NCBI GenBank assembly: GCA_016808115.1
Contig: JAEQBH010000659.1
Location: 372,001-436,000 of the forward strand
Length of the DNA: 64,000 nucleotides
DNA from: Tetrastigma voinierianum
Taxonomy: Eukaryota; Streptophyta; Magnoliopsida; Vitales; Vitaceae
Direction: 5' to 3'
Shown here: one piece after another, positions 47,556 to 59,579 of the stretch
Layout of the letters: each line of letters opens with the position of its first letter
Position numbering within the stretch: the stretch's first letter is position 1
Position numbers and translations under genes: made by a program
Notes under the pieces: generated by a model
Told to the model about the DNA's origin: nothing
The model's database searches: none
The model's input: only the letters and a program-made list of their open reading frames with translations

Positions 47556-48805
47556 CGACTTAGGACCCGCCACCACCGCAGCGTGAGGTGGTTAGGTTTC
47601 TTTATGATTTTGTATAGTTACCGGTTTATCAATTTGCCTGCTAATTTTTTGATTAGGATTCATGTATTAGCCATAGTAAGGCGTGATATTTTGTATGTTT
47701 AGCTTTGATATGCATGTACTAGCCATTTTGGCTATATAAAAGCTATTCGGTATATATAGACATATGTGTTTTGTGCCATGTAGTGAATTTTCTTTTCAAT
47801 TGAACAATTGAATTGCTTCAAATTGGACAATTGAATTGCTTTATGTTGGGAAATTGAATCACTGTTTGTCATCTTTATGTTAGAACGAATTCCATGTTTG
47901 AATTAATTTTTGGTCAGTTGAAGTTCTAGCATGCTCAACTTGAACATTTCTCCCTTAGGCTAATTCACACACTGCACTCTAGATTATTTCAATAGGTTGT
48001 GAATTTGCATACCTCCTTTCGCTTTGCAAAGCCGGCCTTAGGCATGTTGTCAACCTAGGATAGGTTTGTGTTACCAGGTTGAAGACCAATGTAGTCTTCA
48101 AGGAAAAGAAAGAAAAGAAAAGAAAAAGAAAAGAAAGAAAAAGAAAAATAAAGTCGTGAAGTTTTGCCTTGAAACCGAGCACGGTCAGGGTGTATGGCAA
48201 AAAACGCTGAAGCCGATGCCCTAAGCCTTAGTGGTTGGGAGTCATCGATTTAGTGTTAGATTACATGGGTGGATAGGTAGAAGGTCTAACGAATTGTAGG
48301 TGCTTGATTTCGAAGTCATTGGTCAGGGGTGAAGCCTTTAGAGTTTGTGGTCGGTGATCCTTTTGACGATGCCTAAACCTTAATTGGTTGGGTCATCGGT
48401 GAATCCAGTTACAGGACTTTGGTGAAGTCGAATTTTAAGCATTGCATCTACGATTAATAGTTGAATAAAGAAAAGAAGTGTAACTATCCTTATCTAGGTT
48501 GTTCAACGGCTTAAGGCCATGTCGATTGCTAGGTTGGGGAGGGCAAATTTTGCAATTTATTGGCGTATCTGGTTATATAAGAACCATTAGACTAAGGTGG
48601 AAATTCAAGTTGAATCATGGATCGATATTGACTGAAATTGCTCTAGTATGGCTTTGGTTATTTCATATCGATGTTCAACCTGATTTCAATTTTTCAATTT
48701 TAAGTACTGTTTATATGTACATGTACCTTTTTGAATCATAACCTTTTTGAAAATCACCACATGCATCTCCTTTTAGTTTTGCATTGCTAAGGGACTAGCA
48801 ACGTT
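47556..48805 (+). other. A 3' noncoding region
   Basis: Holds CAATTGAAxxATTGAATTGCTT repeats (47795-47865), a purine tract of GAAAAGAAAG units (48098-48150), then the 'ttgccttgaaaccgagcacggt' block and two 'ggttgggagtcatcg' copies (about 48233 and 48388). The same modules occur in B, C and E. ORFs here (47979-48200 minus, 48499-48741 plus) are low-complexity or chance. Confidence 0.75.
48098..48150 (+). repeat. GAAAAG purine tract of A
   Basis: About 50 bases of almost pure A/G (aaaagaaag units). Counterparts are 52690-52745 in B, 32145-32190 (minus) in C and 58040-58082 (minus) in E. It lies about 650-730 bases upstream of the 3' LTR in A and B. Confidence 0.8.
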
Positions 48806-48819
48806 TTGGTTGGGGGGTG
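48806..48819 (+). other. A polypurine tract
   Basis: TTGGTTGGGGGGTG immediately precedes the 3' LTR start TGATTAGTACCC. The same tract is found before the B LTR (53405-53418) and, reversed, in E (57345-57357). Confidence 0.85.
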
Positions 48820-50431
48820 TGATTAGTACCCAAAAAGTGCAATTTGAATACATATTAGATAGGTTTTGGAGTGCTTTTCGCGCATTAATCATGTCATTAT
48901 ACCAATTGAGTGTTCAAGTCTTCTTAGTACCACTTTGCCATTAGAAATTATTTTGGTTGTTTTGCGGTGTTTGAGCACTTTAGAAGTTCAATATCGGGAT
49001 GTATGATGAATCATGAAGTTTGAACTCAAGTGTCGACCATCAACCGACCCGAATCAATGAAGCGAAGGCAAAGTGAAGAAAATTGATGCAGTAGAAGGCA
49101 GAGCCGCGGTGAAAATCGGCAAACCCCGGCAATTTTTGCTAAGCTGCGAATTTCGGCCCAAGTTGCGAAAATTTGAGGTTGAAAATTTCTCAAGTTCAGC
49201 CCGAGTGTGGATTTTCGCTGAACACGGGAGTTTTGTAGGCAACGTTCTGCGAGAATTTCATCGATTTGGCTGCTCACGAATTTATTTGACTAGCGAAATT
49301 TCACTAACTAAGCGAGTGCCAAGCCTTAGCGAAATTTTCTATTTTCGTATGCCAGTGATTTAGCTACCTAGCGAATTCTTCGATCCTAGCGAAATTCACT
49401 TTGCCTCAAATCATGTTTTTTTGTAATTAATGCCAACCGACTTTAAATTTGGTGTATTACTCTCTTGTCCTTTAACTTAGCCCAGGTGTTAGGTTTTGGT
49501 ATTTTCATGTATTGAGGTGGCCTATATAAACCCCTCTCTTTTTGTAATCAATATATAGAATTTTGGAGAAACAATTTGGGGAAGAAGAAATTTTTGTAAG
49601 TTTAATTTTTTGTAAATAAAGTCTCGTATTTTTAGTTTAGGTTTTCTTTTCTCTCTTCTCTCTCCTCTTTCCCTTATTTATCTTGGCTGCCAAACACCCC
49701 TCTTGAGGATGTGACTCAAAAGAGATGCTTGGCCTAAGCCTCCTTTCTTTAGAAGAGGAAGGGAAGCTAGCTTGGTTGTGGCATATGCATGTTGTCCTCT
49801 TGTCTTTTGAAAGTCACCCAGTCTGCCTTTATGGTCCTCATCTTCTCAAATTAGGGTTGAATAGCTTTGAATATTTATTGATTTGGCCAATACTATCCAT
49901 GCTTTAGGATACAGTGCATACTTATTGCTAGATGCAACGTGGTTCATTAGATAGTCTTTGAGCCTACGAAATGATATTTAATGCTAGGGTTTCAAACTGA
50001 AAAGGGCCATAGGCGCATGCCTGTGTTGACTCAAATGGAGTTGTTGTTAGGGTGAGGTTTGCTAGTTAAACAGATCCGGTTATGCCTTGGACTATAGGTT
50101 GCATGTCATAGCAGCGAGGATAAAACCCGAGGACCTTGTTTGCCCTAACTTACCAAGTTAGTGAGCCTAAATCTTCAAGTTAACTTTTTTCACGGCTTTC
50201 GGTTTTACAATTTCAGTTTTTCCAACCTACTTCCCTTGTTTTTAGGCAAATCCAAAGTCCAAATAGAAAGCTTTACCTTTTTACCTCATCGTATCATTCT
50301 TAGGATGAAAACCCATCCCGTGTTAGACCTAGACCACTATCTTTGCGAGTAGCTTGACTACGTGATGTAAGTAGGAACTTAGGCGTATATAAATTTTGTT
50401 GATTTTAGCTCGGCTGCGTGGCGCCGAATCG
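48820..50431 (+). repeat. A 3' LTR
   Basis: Matches 40861-42485 through most of its length: TATATAA at 49523, pyrimidine tract near 49650, and a decayed hairpin at about 49700. Its end, GCGCCGAATCG, diverges from the 5' copy, so the exact last base is uncertain by a few positions. Confidence 0.85.
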
Positions 50432-52170
50432 GCAGGCTTAGTGCCCTCGTAGCGCATTGAGCCCAACGATCCAGGCTGCGAGCCTATACAGCCTGGCCTT
50501 GAGCTGCGCCTGGCCTTGGTCGCCGCGCCTGAGCGCCTGTGATCCACTGCGCTGCTAGCTCATTACTGCGCTTCAAGGCCCTACTCGCCTTGCCGCCACG
50601 GCTGGACCACGAGACATAGTTCCGTACCCAAAGGGCCATCATTCTGAGCCCAAGGTCGAGTTCGATGCCCGAGAGAGGCAGTGCAGACACTTCTAGAGTT
50701 TGTAGATGCTCACTCTGCGGAGTAAGTGCACGGACACCATGCACGTGGCCCACACTCTTACATATCGGAGGCTGAACCGATCCCCCATCGGCGATATCAG
50801 ACCGGGTGGAGCCTCGGGCCCCTTCTCCCGGTGCATCGAGACCGCGCGGAGGGCCCACCTTCCAAGCGGGCACGGACATCGGGCCGGGTGAAATGCGAGG
50901 TCCTAGGCCCGGCGGGTTGCCTCCTCACAGCTGATGATTTCGTCGCCCCGATTATCATAAACCGGATCGAGGCGCTGATGTACACGTGATCCGATCCGGG
51001 AGGCATTAGATCTTTGTGCCCGGGATTTCCATATGGAGTCGTATTACGATATACCATCGTTGACTGCGGATCAGTGATTTAGAGACTCGATGTAGTTGGT
51101 AGCGGTATTCACTTCTTAGTTCATGACATCAGGCGAGTTAATTCCTATCACGGGTTGTGCTTGAGTTTCACCACACTGACATCACACAGGAGTGCCTAGT
51201 CCATTGGAATCCGGTTGGCTTCGTGGCGGCCCAAAGGGTACTGTTTGCGAATAATGCATTGCATTAGGTCTACAGTAGTTACGGAAAATTCCCACAGTTA
51301 CAGGCGGTGGCCTCGGCTATCCTGAGAGAGATGGTTAGTTGTCTCACTAGAGATACCCCGCGGTACAGGCCTATGCTATTCCGTCACTTCCTCGACATAT
51401 ACTCCTCTATGGACCACGTGCTCGGACCGGCCTATTTCGCTTGACTTATGTGCGGCGTGGGGAGCATCTTAGAGGCTTTGTATAGGATATGTCAGAGGTT
51501 ACGGTTTAGTCCCCTCAGGCTTCGTCATGACTTAATTGCTACATTTCGGGGAGAAGGTCCACCGCAAGGAGCTTGGCTCGGCGAGACTTTCCATTGTTGA
51601 TCTTAGGAGTTCTTTGAGTCAGTCCTAGGCATTTGGGGTTCCCTGAGGAACCACATATAGAGCGGCGGATGAGTTGTACTCAGGTCTTATCCATCGAGCG
51701 ATCTCTATACATGCCGATCTCCATTATTCTCTAGCAGTAGGACGAGGCAGCAGATGATGTGCGGAGGACCCAGGAGAGCATCTCCTCCCGGCTCCACCTC
51801 CTCTTTGCCCCATCCCTGCGCGCTCTTGTATCGCATGCCTCGCGGCCGATGAGCATATCCGTATCGGTTTTAGGGAGCTAGGCTGGCACATTATGGATGC
51901 GTGCAGCACTTGCTACTACGGCGTCGTTAGACTGGCGGATGGCGAGCTGAGGTCAATCTCGGCGAATCACGCCATGCTTCTTCGGATTAGGCCACCTCGG
52001 TCTCCCGCCCGGTCGGTATTTACTCGTGTCCGATCCGGTATGGCGACCTCCTTGGATATACTTCACATTTCTTTGCGACGAGGATCCGCGGCATCTGCAC
52101 CACCCACCCGAGTGAGGTGGTCGCACTCCCTTCTCTACCTTTACGATCCTACCCGGTGGAAGTGTGTTTC
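50432..52170 (+). pseudogene. B GC-rich block, second part
   Basis: Continues the block cut at 40860. GC- and CpG-rich, with an abrupt return to AT-rich sequence near 52180. The longest frames (50484-50879 minus, 50797-51057 minus, 50726-50989 plus, 51893-52273 plus) are broken and on both strands. Sequence words shared with A near its middle support the plus strand as coding. Function unknown. Confidence 0.5.
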
Positions 52171-53404
52171 TGCTTTGGTTGGGGGAAAGTTGGGGGTGGG
52201 AGTGTCTTCTATCATTTTTTGTCTTGTTTTTAGCTTTATCAACTGCCTACTTATTTTGTATAGGATTGTATAGGAAGCATGTATTAGCCAATAGTAGGCT
52301 GTGATACTTTTGTTGTGTTTAGCTATGTTAAGCTTGTATTAGCCACTTTGGTTATATCAAAAGCTTTATAGCAATATTTCCATTTTTCTACACTTTTGCA
52401 AATCATTTTTGTACTTCTATTTTTTGTGTTTACTTTTACCTTTAGTTGAAGAATTGAAGCCATGCTACCATAATGTTAAAGCAGGTTCAAGCCATGATTA
52501 AGTTTTGGTCGATGGAAGTTCCGGTGTTTTTTTCAGCCTTGTATTCCACCTTTAGCTAATCACACACAGTGCACATCAAGTTTACCAATAGGTTGTGAGT
52601 ATATACCTCTTTTCACTTTGCAAGCTAGGCAGATGCAGTGGCGGCTCGTAATAGGTTAGTGTTACCCACAAAAGAAGACCAATGAAGTCTTCCAAATAAA
52701 AAAAGAAAAGAAAAAGAAAAAAGAAAAAGAAAGAAGAAAAAGAGAATTGAAAGCCGTGACGCTTTGCCTTGAAACCCGAACACGGTCTGAGGTGCCCTAA
52801 ACCTTCACTGGTTGGGAGTCATTGACTTTGTGTTCGTTACACGGGTGGATGGGTAGAGTTTAGTGAGTTGTAGGTGCTGGATTCTCGAAGTCATTCGAAG
52901 TCCGGGGTGAAGCCTGTAGAGTTTGTGGTCGGTAGATCCTTTTAACTTGATGCCTGACATGGTGGTTGGGAGTCATCGATTGGACCCAGTTACCACGAAC
53001 TTTGGTGAAGTCGAGTTTTCAGCATTGCATCCTACAGTACATTCGAAGTATGAAAGAAGAGTGTAACTGAATCTATTTAGGTTGGTCATCAGTTTAAGGT
53101 CATGGCAGTAGCTTGGTTGGGGGGAGGGAATAGCTTTGCAACTTATTGGTTCAAACTGGTTACCTTAAAACACTTAGATTTAGGTGGAAGTTTAGGTTGA
53201 CTTTCCTGGAATTGATGTTGCCATGAAACTTGTTCCTATATGGAATTTGTTCTCTCATGATGGTTTTTGTACAAAGTCTAAGTTTTTCATACTAAAGGTA
53301 AGCCTCACTTGTACACACACTTTTTGTATAGCATACTCTTTTTGCAAAAGCATAGCCTGCATACCCTTGATTGTTTTTAGCATTGCTAAGGGACTAGCAA
53401 TGTG
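52171..53404 (+). other. B 3' noncoding region
   Basis: Same module order as in A: 'gtattagccactttggttatat' (52335-52360), purine tract (52690-52745), 'ttgccttgaaacccgaacacggt' (52764-52787), two 'ggttgggagtcat' copies (52814 and 52961) and 'cattgctaagggactagcaa' just before the PPT. No coding domain. Confidence 0.75.
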
Positions 53405-53418
53405 TCGGTTGGGGGGTG
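53405..53418 (+). other. B polypurine tract
   Basis: TCGGTTGGGGGGTG, adjoining the 3' LTR start TGATTAGTACCC. Confidence 0.85.
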
Positions 53419-54934
53419 TGATTAGTACCCAAAAAGTGCTATTTTGAGTCCTGACCCCAAGATGGGTTTTGAGTGCTTTTGCGTACTAATCATATTAATT
53501 AAGCGATTGACATGTAGGTCGATTAAGTACTGCGATTTTGTTTCGAGGCTGTTTTTGGTAGTTTCGCAGGTTTTGTGAGCCTCCACCATCATTTCAAGCT
53601 TGGCATCGTAATTGTGATGTTTTATGCTGAGTTCGTATGAATTCTCGGAGATTTCATCGGCGGGATGAAAAATGTCAAATTTGGAAAGGAAAATGCAGCT
53701 AGTGGTGCAAGAAGCAATCTCGAGAGGAGCAGTGATTTTCGCTGTGGCATAGCGAAATTTTTAACAAGGATTCTGAAAATTTATGATGGTAGCAAAATTT
53801 CGCGATCTAGCGAGAATTTAGCTATGCCATATTTTAGCTATGATAGTGAAATTTAAGCTATCATAGCGAAAATTTAAGCTATCTCGCGAAAATACGTATA
53901 ACAAAAATTCAAATTTTTAACATACTTGCAATTTTCGCTATGATAAGCCAAAAATTCACTATGCATAGAAAGTGTGCCCTCTTTTATGATCCAAACGACC
54001 AGTTTTGTGTAATTCCATTTGCCACAATGTAATCATATTATTTTGGTATTTTGGTATTTCACATCTTTTGTAGGTATATAAGCCACCTTATGGACAAATT
54101 GTAACCCTAACTTTTGCTAACTTTCATTTCGCAGCTTTTCCTTTTTGGTCCCAGTTTTCTCTCTTCTCTCTCTTCTTTCTCTCATTTTTCTCGGTACTTG
54201 AGCCACACCCCATTGAGGATGACAACTCAAAGGATGTTTGGCTAAGCCTCAAAACCTGGAAGAGGAGGGTTTGGTTAATGGTGGTTTGCAGGTGTTCCTC
54301 TGTTTTCAATGAAGCAGGTACTGCATTTATGTGTTCCAAACTTTCCAAACTAGGGTTTAATGCTATTTAATGTATTTCCTTTAGTGATACTTGGCATGCT
54401 TTAGGGTTGATCTTAGTTCTCTTAATGGTAGATACAACGACATTCATTGCCAGATGTCATTTACGAGCCCGAAATTGGTTAATGATGTATTTCTAAGCGT
54501 TGGAACATTAAATGCCGATAAATGCTTTGTCTCAAATAGGAATTGATTTGAAGGGTTGGTTTTAAATTTAAACAAAGATCCGGTTTGACTATGACTATAT
54601 ATCTCATTTGCCTAATGCGAGGAAATAACGAGGACACCTTTATAACCTCATTTTATCAAGCTAGTGACCCAAGACTTCCAGGTCTCCATTCCGCTGCTTA
54701 TTTTAAATGTTCCGATTAACTGGTGACAACGAAACACCCATGCTTTTAATCTGAATCTAAAAATCAAATGACCTCACCATTTTGAACCATGATACAAATC
54801 ATTTGTAAGATGAAAACCTATCCCCATGTTAAACCCTGAAATTTGCTATCTTTGCATTGAAAGCAACTTCTGACAATAGGAGGAATATAGGATACAAATT
54901 TTGTTGATTCGGATCACCCTGTAGCCGCGAATCA
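53419..54934 (+). repeat. B 3' LTR
   Basis: Starts TGATTAGTACCC, ends GCCGCGAATCA. Near-collinear with 26729-28254, including the same Cys-free 'gagcctccaccatcatttca' block (53577), decayed palindrome boxes (53735-53980) and TATATAA at 54075. The array is more decayed here than in the 5' copy. The minus ORF at 54124-54348 is LTR leader. Confidence 0.9.
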
Positions 54935-55842
54935 ACGGGCCCTGCTATTTCTGGTGGGCTGGTGGGGGCCAGGGCATGGGTTGAGGTCGATGCTAGGGCT
55001 GACAAGCCTAGACTTTAGGGACCTAGGGCGTGTCTATGCCATTACACCTAAAACTAAGCTGGTAAATCAGTCAGTCATTCAGGGTACATTTCTACTCTCT
55101 CACTTTTAGGCAAGGGTATTATTTGATTCTAGTGCATCTCATTCCTTTGTTACTGCATCATGTGTGGAAGATTTTGGCTTAAAGGTTGAAACCTTGAAAG
55201 AGCCATTGCATGTGAGTTCTCCCCTAGGAGCTGGGGTGAACATTTATCAAATATGTCGGGGTTGTGAGTTAGAGATCTTGGGGACTCTACTCACCATAGA
55301 CCTTGGGTCATGGACATGTCGAAGTTTGATATCATCCTTGGGATGGACTGGTTGATGGCACATCGAGTTGTCATTAATTGTGATCGTAAGAGGGTTACTA
55401 CCTACACATCATATGGTATTTGTTTTATGTTTTAGGTGGATAAGCACGATGCTTTACCCTAAGCCGTGTACGACTCTAGATGGCACGGGTAGTTGATGGG
55501 TTGGCTGGAAAGCCTTACCCTGAAGGATGAGGCAAGATAGGAGTTGGGTCTACCTCTGGTGGTTTCAGGTATGAGGACGTTTTCAAGCCGAACTCATAGA
55601 GATTACCTTCACGCCCAGGGATGTAGACTTCACTATTGAGTTGCACCCTGGTACATCTCCTATTTTGATGACTCCGCCTAGGATGGTACCAGTTGAGTTG
55701 CAAGAACTTCGAGGGAATCGATTACGAATTATTGAATGAGGTTTTATTCGATTGAGCACTTCTGCCTTGTGGTGCTCGGTCTTTGATTATAGAAGAATGA
55801 CAAGACCCTTGATATGCATAGACCGACATTTGAATAGGATTG
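54935..55842 (+). pseudogene. D protease and start of RT
   Basis: Protease: NQSVIQGTF (about 55060), active site LFDSSASHSFV (55123-55152; the usual DSGA has lost its Gly), EDFGLKVETLKEPLHVSSPL (55167-55224) and DIILGMDWLMAHRVV (55327-55374). RT starts with a YEDVF piece (55570), DVDFTIELHPGTSPI (55622-55666) and MVPVELQEL (55684-55711), in the order of chromovirus RT. A CIDRHLNR-like piece (about 55815-55838; family CIDYRqLN) is the last before E. Several frameshifts. Confidence 0.88.
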
Positions 55843-57344
55843 CGATTCGTGCCACGGTAGGGTGATCAGGAGTCAACAAAATTTATATCCCCAAAGTTCC
55901 TCCCTTTGTAGTAGTCGAGCTCTTTATGATATAGTGAAGTCTAGTCGAACACATGGATAGGTTTTCTTCGTACAAATGATTTAGTGAAGTCAAAATTGGT
56001 GAATTAAATTTAGATTTTTAAGGTTTGGTTAAAAAACGGAGGGTGGTTGGTTATGGCGAAAATGGTAATCAAATGTAAAATAGAACTCCTTGAAGCATTG
56101 GGCCACTGGTTTAGGGTTCTAAGGCATTCAACATGATCTCGGGTCTTTTTCCTCGCGTTGGGGAGGATGACATATAGTCATTTCCCGAACCGGCTCTTCA
56201 TTTGGCATTAAAACCTAAACCCTAAAATTATTTCTTCTAATGTATAGCATTTGTTACCCCTTAATGTTTCAAAGATTCAAAACCATTGCGGATTTAACTT
56301 TGTAGGAGCTCATAAATGACAAATTAAATGGGCATCGGTGGATCTAACGATGGCATCCACTTTGAACCTTGAAGAAAACTTGCCGAAATCTTGCCACTCG
56401 GGGTACATCACGAGTGATTCAAACCTAAAGCGTGATATGCGGCTTGAAAAGGAATAAACTCTTGCGTGAAAACATGAGGGCAGTGTTTTACCTTAAAACA
56501 TTCACTTGATGGCCCCTCTCTTCCCAAGGAGGAAGAGGTCCTAGCCAAACATCCTCGAGTTGTCATCCTCGGAGGAGTGTTTAATAGCCGAAAAATGAGA
56601 GAAAGGAGGAGAAGAGAGAAAAGCGTAACCTAAAACAAAAGGCTGTAGCGTGTCTTGAAAGATTAAGTTAGAGTTCTAAAAGTTGTGAGAACCTTATAGT
56701 CAGCAATCATTGAAATGACAAGAAATGCCTAAAATATGATATTACAATAGGGACAAAATGGTAATTAATCAAAACGTGGTAGTTTGGAATCAAAAACATC
56801 AAAAACACAGGGGCAAGATTTTCGCTATGCAGGGAATTTCGCTATCATAGCGAAATTACAAGCATGTGAAATCAGTTTGCTATGCACGGTATTTAAGCTA
56901 AGCTAAGCGAGAAATTTAGCTAGTTGCGAAAATTTTGCATAGAAAATTTAGCTAGAATTGCGTGAAATTTTCTCCACATACCTCATGGAGTCCTTGTTCT
57001 CTTCTTGCGACTCTTTGTTCCTTTGGTCCTTGTTCACATCACCGCATCCTGCATCCTGCTGACTTATTATTTTCTTATTTTTCACCTTTGAAATTCTTCA
57101 TTCGGCTTGCTAGAGTGATATAAGACCATATAGAAATTGAGTAAATCAACCGACTTTAGTTATGATTGGATTAACATGATAATTTGGCTTCAATTCTACC
57201 AAAGCTTCTAGCTTGACCTCGGAATGCAATTAAAAGAGTGCAATAAGGGGACTGAACATCAATTGGGTTAATTATAACAATTAAGTATAGCGCTCAAAAC
57301 CTATTAAAAATTGGGTTCAAATAGCACTTTTTGGGCACTAATCA
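55843..57344 (-). repeat. E 3' LTR
   Basis: Minus start TGATTAGTGCCCAAAAAGTG at 57344. The plus left edge CGATTCGTGCC has a C in place of the terminal T. Leader hairpin at 56545-56568, with a C-G pair where the C copy has a T-G pair. Decayed palindrome boxes at 56815-56970. Confidence 0.88.
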
Positions 57345-57357
57345 CACCCCCCAACCT
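57345..57357 (-). other. E polypurine tract
   Basis: Minus strand reads GGTTGGGGGGTG next to the LTR start, as in A and B. Confidence 0.85.
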
Positions 57358-58790
57358 ACACATTGCTAGTCCCTTAGCAATGAAAGAAAGAAAGTAATAA
57401 AATACATATAAAACTATAACAAAATAACGTTCACAAAAATGGTATTTCAAAAAGGTTGTGAATGAGTAATGCCTAACCATAAGTAAAAATCATCAAAGCC
57501 GTGTCCAATGACTATCATGAGAGAATGAATGTCATACAAAATTGAGTATTAAAAGAGCCTCCTTCTTGGTGAATCAACCAGAAACTTCCACCAAAATCTA
57601 AGTGTTTTGTTTGATCGGCTCTGATAATATTGTGAAATGCACTCTCCCCGACCTAGCTACTACGACCTAGCATGCTAACCAGCCTAAATAGATCAGGACC
57701 CATCTCTTATTCCCACAGATTCTTTTTTACTTTTGTAGGGTGCAATCTTTGAGAATCGACCTCACGAGTCCATGTAGGGACCTGGAGTGACTCTGACAAT
57801 TAAGGCTTGGGGCACCAGTCATAAGGATCTTTCGACCACAAATCTTAGGGTTTCACCCCGGACTTGAATGATTTGAGCTCAACTTCCTACAACACTAAGC
57901 TCCACCCATCCACCCATGCTGAACACTCGTCGGTGACTCCCCTGACCGGTGGGGTTTAGGGCCTTGGGCTTTAAAGGCTTTAAGCCATATGCCCCTCGGG
58001 TGTGCTTTCGAGGTTTCGGGGCAAAGCATTACCGAATTTTTTATTCTTTTTTCTTTTCTTTGTCTTTTCTTTTTTTTTTTTTGAGACGTGGCCTTCTTTC
58101 CCACAGGGGTCCTTAAGCCTATTAAAGGCGGTCAATGAAACATAGGGTAGGTTATGCAGAAGTAAAGGGATTCTTGTGGAGTTTTCAACCTATCATTTAA
58201 ACTAATGTGCTCGGTGTGTGGTTAGCTAAAGGTGGGAAGAAAAGATCAAATAAAAAATTCAACTAATCATTCTTTCAACTGGGCATGGAACCAATCTAAC
58301 ATCAATAGAATTTATTAAAGTTTAATTTTTTAACACAGGTTAGGAAAAACACACAAAATGATTCAGCAGGGTTAATTTGAAAAAAAGTAAGGCTGTATAG
58401 TATAACAGCTTTATAGAAAAAAAACCCCGACAACCACTAAATATCACAAAATGGGCTTGCAAAATAATACAAAGAATAATCACAAAAAGCCACTTCCTTG
58501 TGCTTTCTCCCCAACCCAAAAACATCTCGGTGTCGAAATGGGAACGGGCTCGGATTAGAAAATTAGAAGGAAGTGTAACCTCCTTGATGAGACCATGATC
58601 ATTAACTGCGGACTAGGGCTTATGAGCTTTCCATGAAACGCCTTATTCCACTTTAGTTTGAACAAATAAACAGGATTGGAAAGAGGAGGAAAAAAAAGTG
58701 ACCGTTTGAAACATTTTAAAATTACACTCATACTAATCTCAAAAATGTTATTTTTGGCCATATTCGGATTCTACACTCTCTAAGATTTAA
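57358..58790 (-). other. E 3' noncoding region
   Basis: Same modules as A, B and C on the minus strand: 'ccttagcaatg' next to the PPT, 'catcgattt/gttggg' copies (57790-57960), the 'ttgccccgaaacc' block (58010-58025) and a purine tract ending in 15 A (58040-58082). Minus ORFs 57895-58104, 58340-58525 and 58555-58761 have no recognisable domain. Confidence 0.7.
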
Positions 58791-58799
58791 ACGGTACCA

Positions 58800-59060
58800 A
58801 GAGCGCCTAAAACGAGTTCCGAGATGAAAAAGTTATGGCGAAGAAAAATTCAGGAGTCAAAAATGCTTAGAGCCTGCTTAGAAAATTTTCAGCTAAGCTA
58901 GAAATTTAAGCTAGCTGTGAAAATTAGACATCTTAAAAAAATTTGAATTTTTTGAATTTTTTGAAAAAACAAAATAAAATAATTAATAAATAAAAATAGA
59001 ATAAAAAATAAAAATAAACATATTTTTTTAGACAAAATAATTATATATATATATATATAC

Positions 59061-59096
<36 letters not shown>

Positions 59097-59400
59097 CTAT
59101 CTATATCTCCTCTTATATATATATCTATATAACGAACTCTCTTTTTTTTCTATATAAAAATAAAAAATAAAATAAAATAATCTAAAATAAATAAAAATAA
59201 AATAAAATGAAAACATTGTGCATGTTTTGTACCTTCCCTACCTTGCATTCTTTATGTTTCACTAGCTTAAGCGAAATTTCGCTAAGCAGCAAGAACTCTT
59301 AAATTTTCCCTATCTAGCGAAAATTCATTTCGCTAGGATTACGAAATTTTCGCTATAGTTGCGAAAATTTCCTACTGCTCCTGCTTGCTAATTTCTTTAT
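58800..59400. repeat. Palindrome boxes and AT microsatellite inside E
   Basis: Two clusters of GCGAAATTTCGC-like boxes (58840-58935 decayed; 59270-59372 better kept, for example AGCGAAATTTCGCT at 59271-59284) flank an AT-rich segment. (AT)n runs lie at 59042-59059 and 59064-59095, with AAATA-rich runs on both sides. LTR-type boxes inside an element are unusual here and resemble the internal TGTCGCGACA boxes of G1. Confidence 0.75.
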
Positions 59401-59579
59401 TCCAGGTTTCCAAAATGTGTCTGGCTATAGTATGAGAAAAATTAGAAAAGAACTAAGGAAAAGTAAAAATTAATCTAAAAACTAAATTAAGCTAAAAGAT
59501 AAGAAAAATCACAAGGAAGAAACTTACTTAAATTAAAATAAAATACGTAAATAAACCAGCCAGAAAAATTAAAACAAAA

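Larger units (their letters stand above)
40861..50431 (+). mobile_element. Athila-like element A, gag-protease type, inserted in B
   Basis: The most complete member: LTRs of 1625 and 1612 bases, an intact tRNA-Asp PBS, gag, protease, GC-rich block, 3' noncoding region and PPT within 9.6 kb. Pol is absent; protease ends at 45250 and the GC-rich block starts at about 45640. Its LTR subtype differs from that of B in the first 150 bases. Confidence 0.88.
26729..54934 (+). mobile_element. Athila-like element B, gag-protease type, split by C and A
   Basis: LTRs at both ends (1526 and 1516 bases) match each other better than those of A. Internal pieces run in order across two insertions: PBS and gag (28255-30041), protease (39497-40303), start of a GC-rich block (40560-40860), its remainder (50432-52170), 3' noncoding part and PPT. 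Removing C and A leaves about 9.2 kb. Flanks cgagg (26724-26728) and acggg (54935-54939) do not form a clean duplication. No RT or integrase. Confidence 0.8.

Noticed and set aside
50421..50436. GGCGCCGAATCGGCAGG as a PBS starting another element
   Set aside because: The alignment of LTR ends shows that this is the last part of the A 3' LTR (consensus ...GCGAATCA) joined to the GC-rich block of B, not a tRNA-Asp complement.
26724..54939. Target duplication of element B
   Set aside because: cgagg and acggg do not match well enough; the true ends may be shifted or mutated.
59041..59095. (AT)n tract as a matrix-attachment or origin element
   Set aside because: A simple microsatellite within E is enough to explain it; no further evidence.
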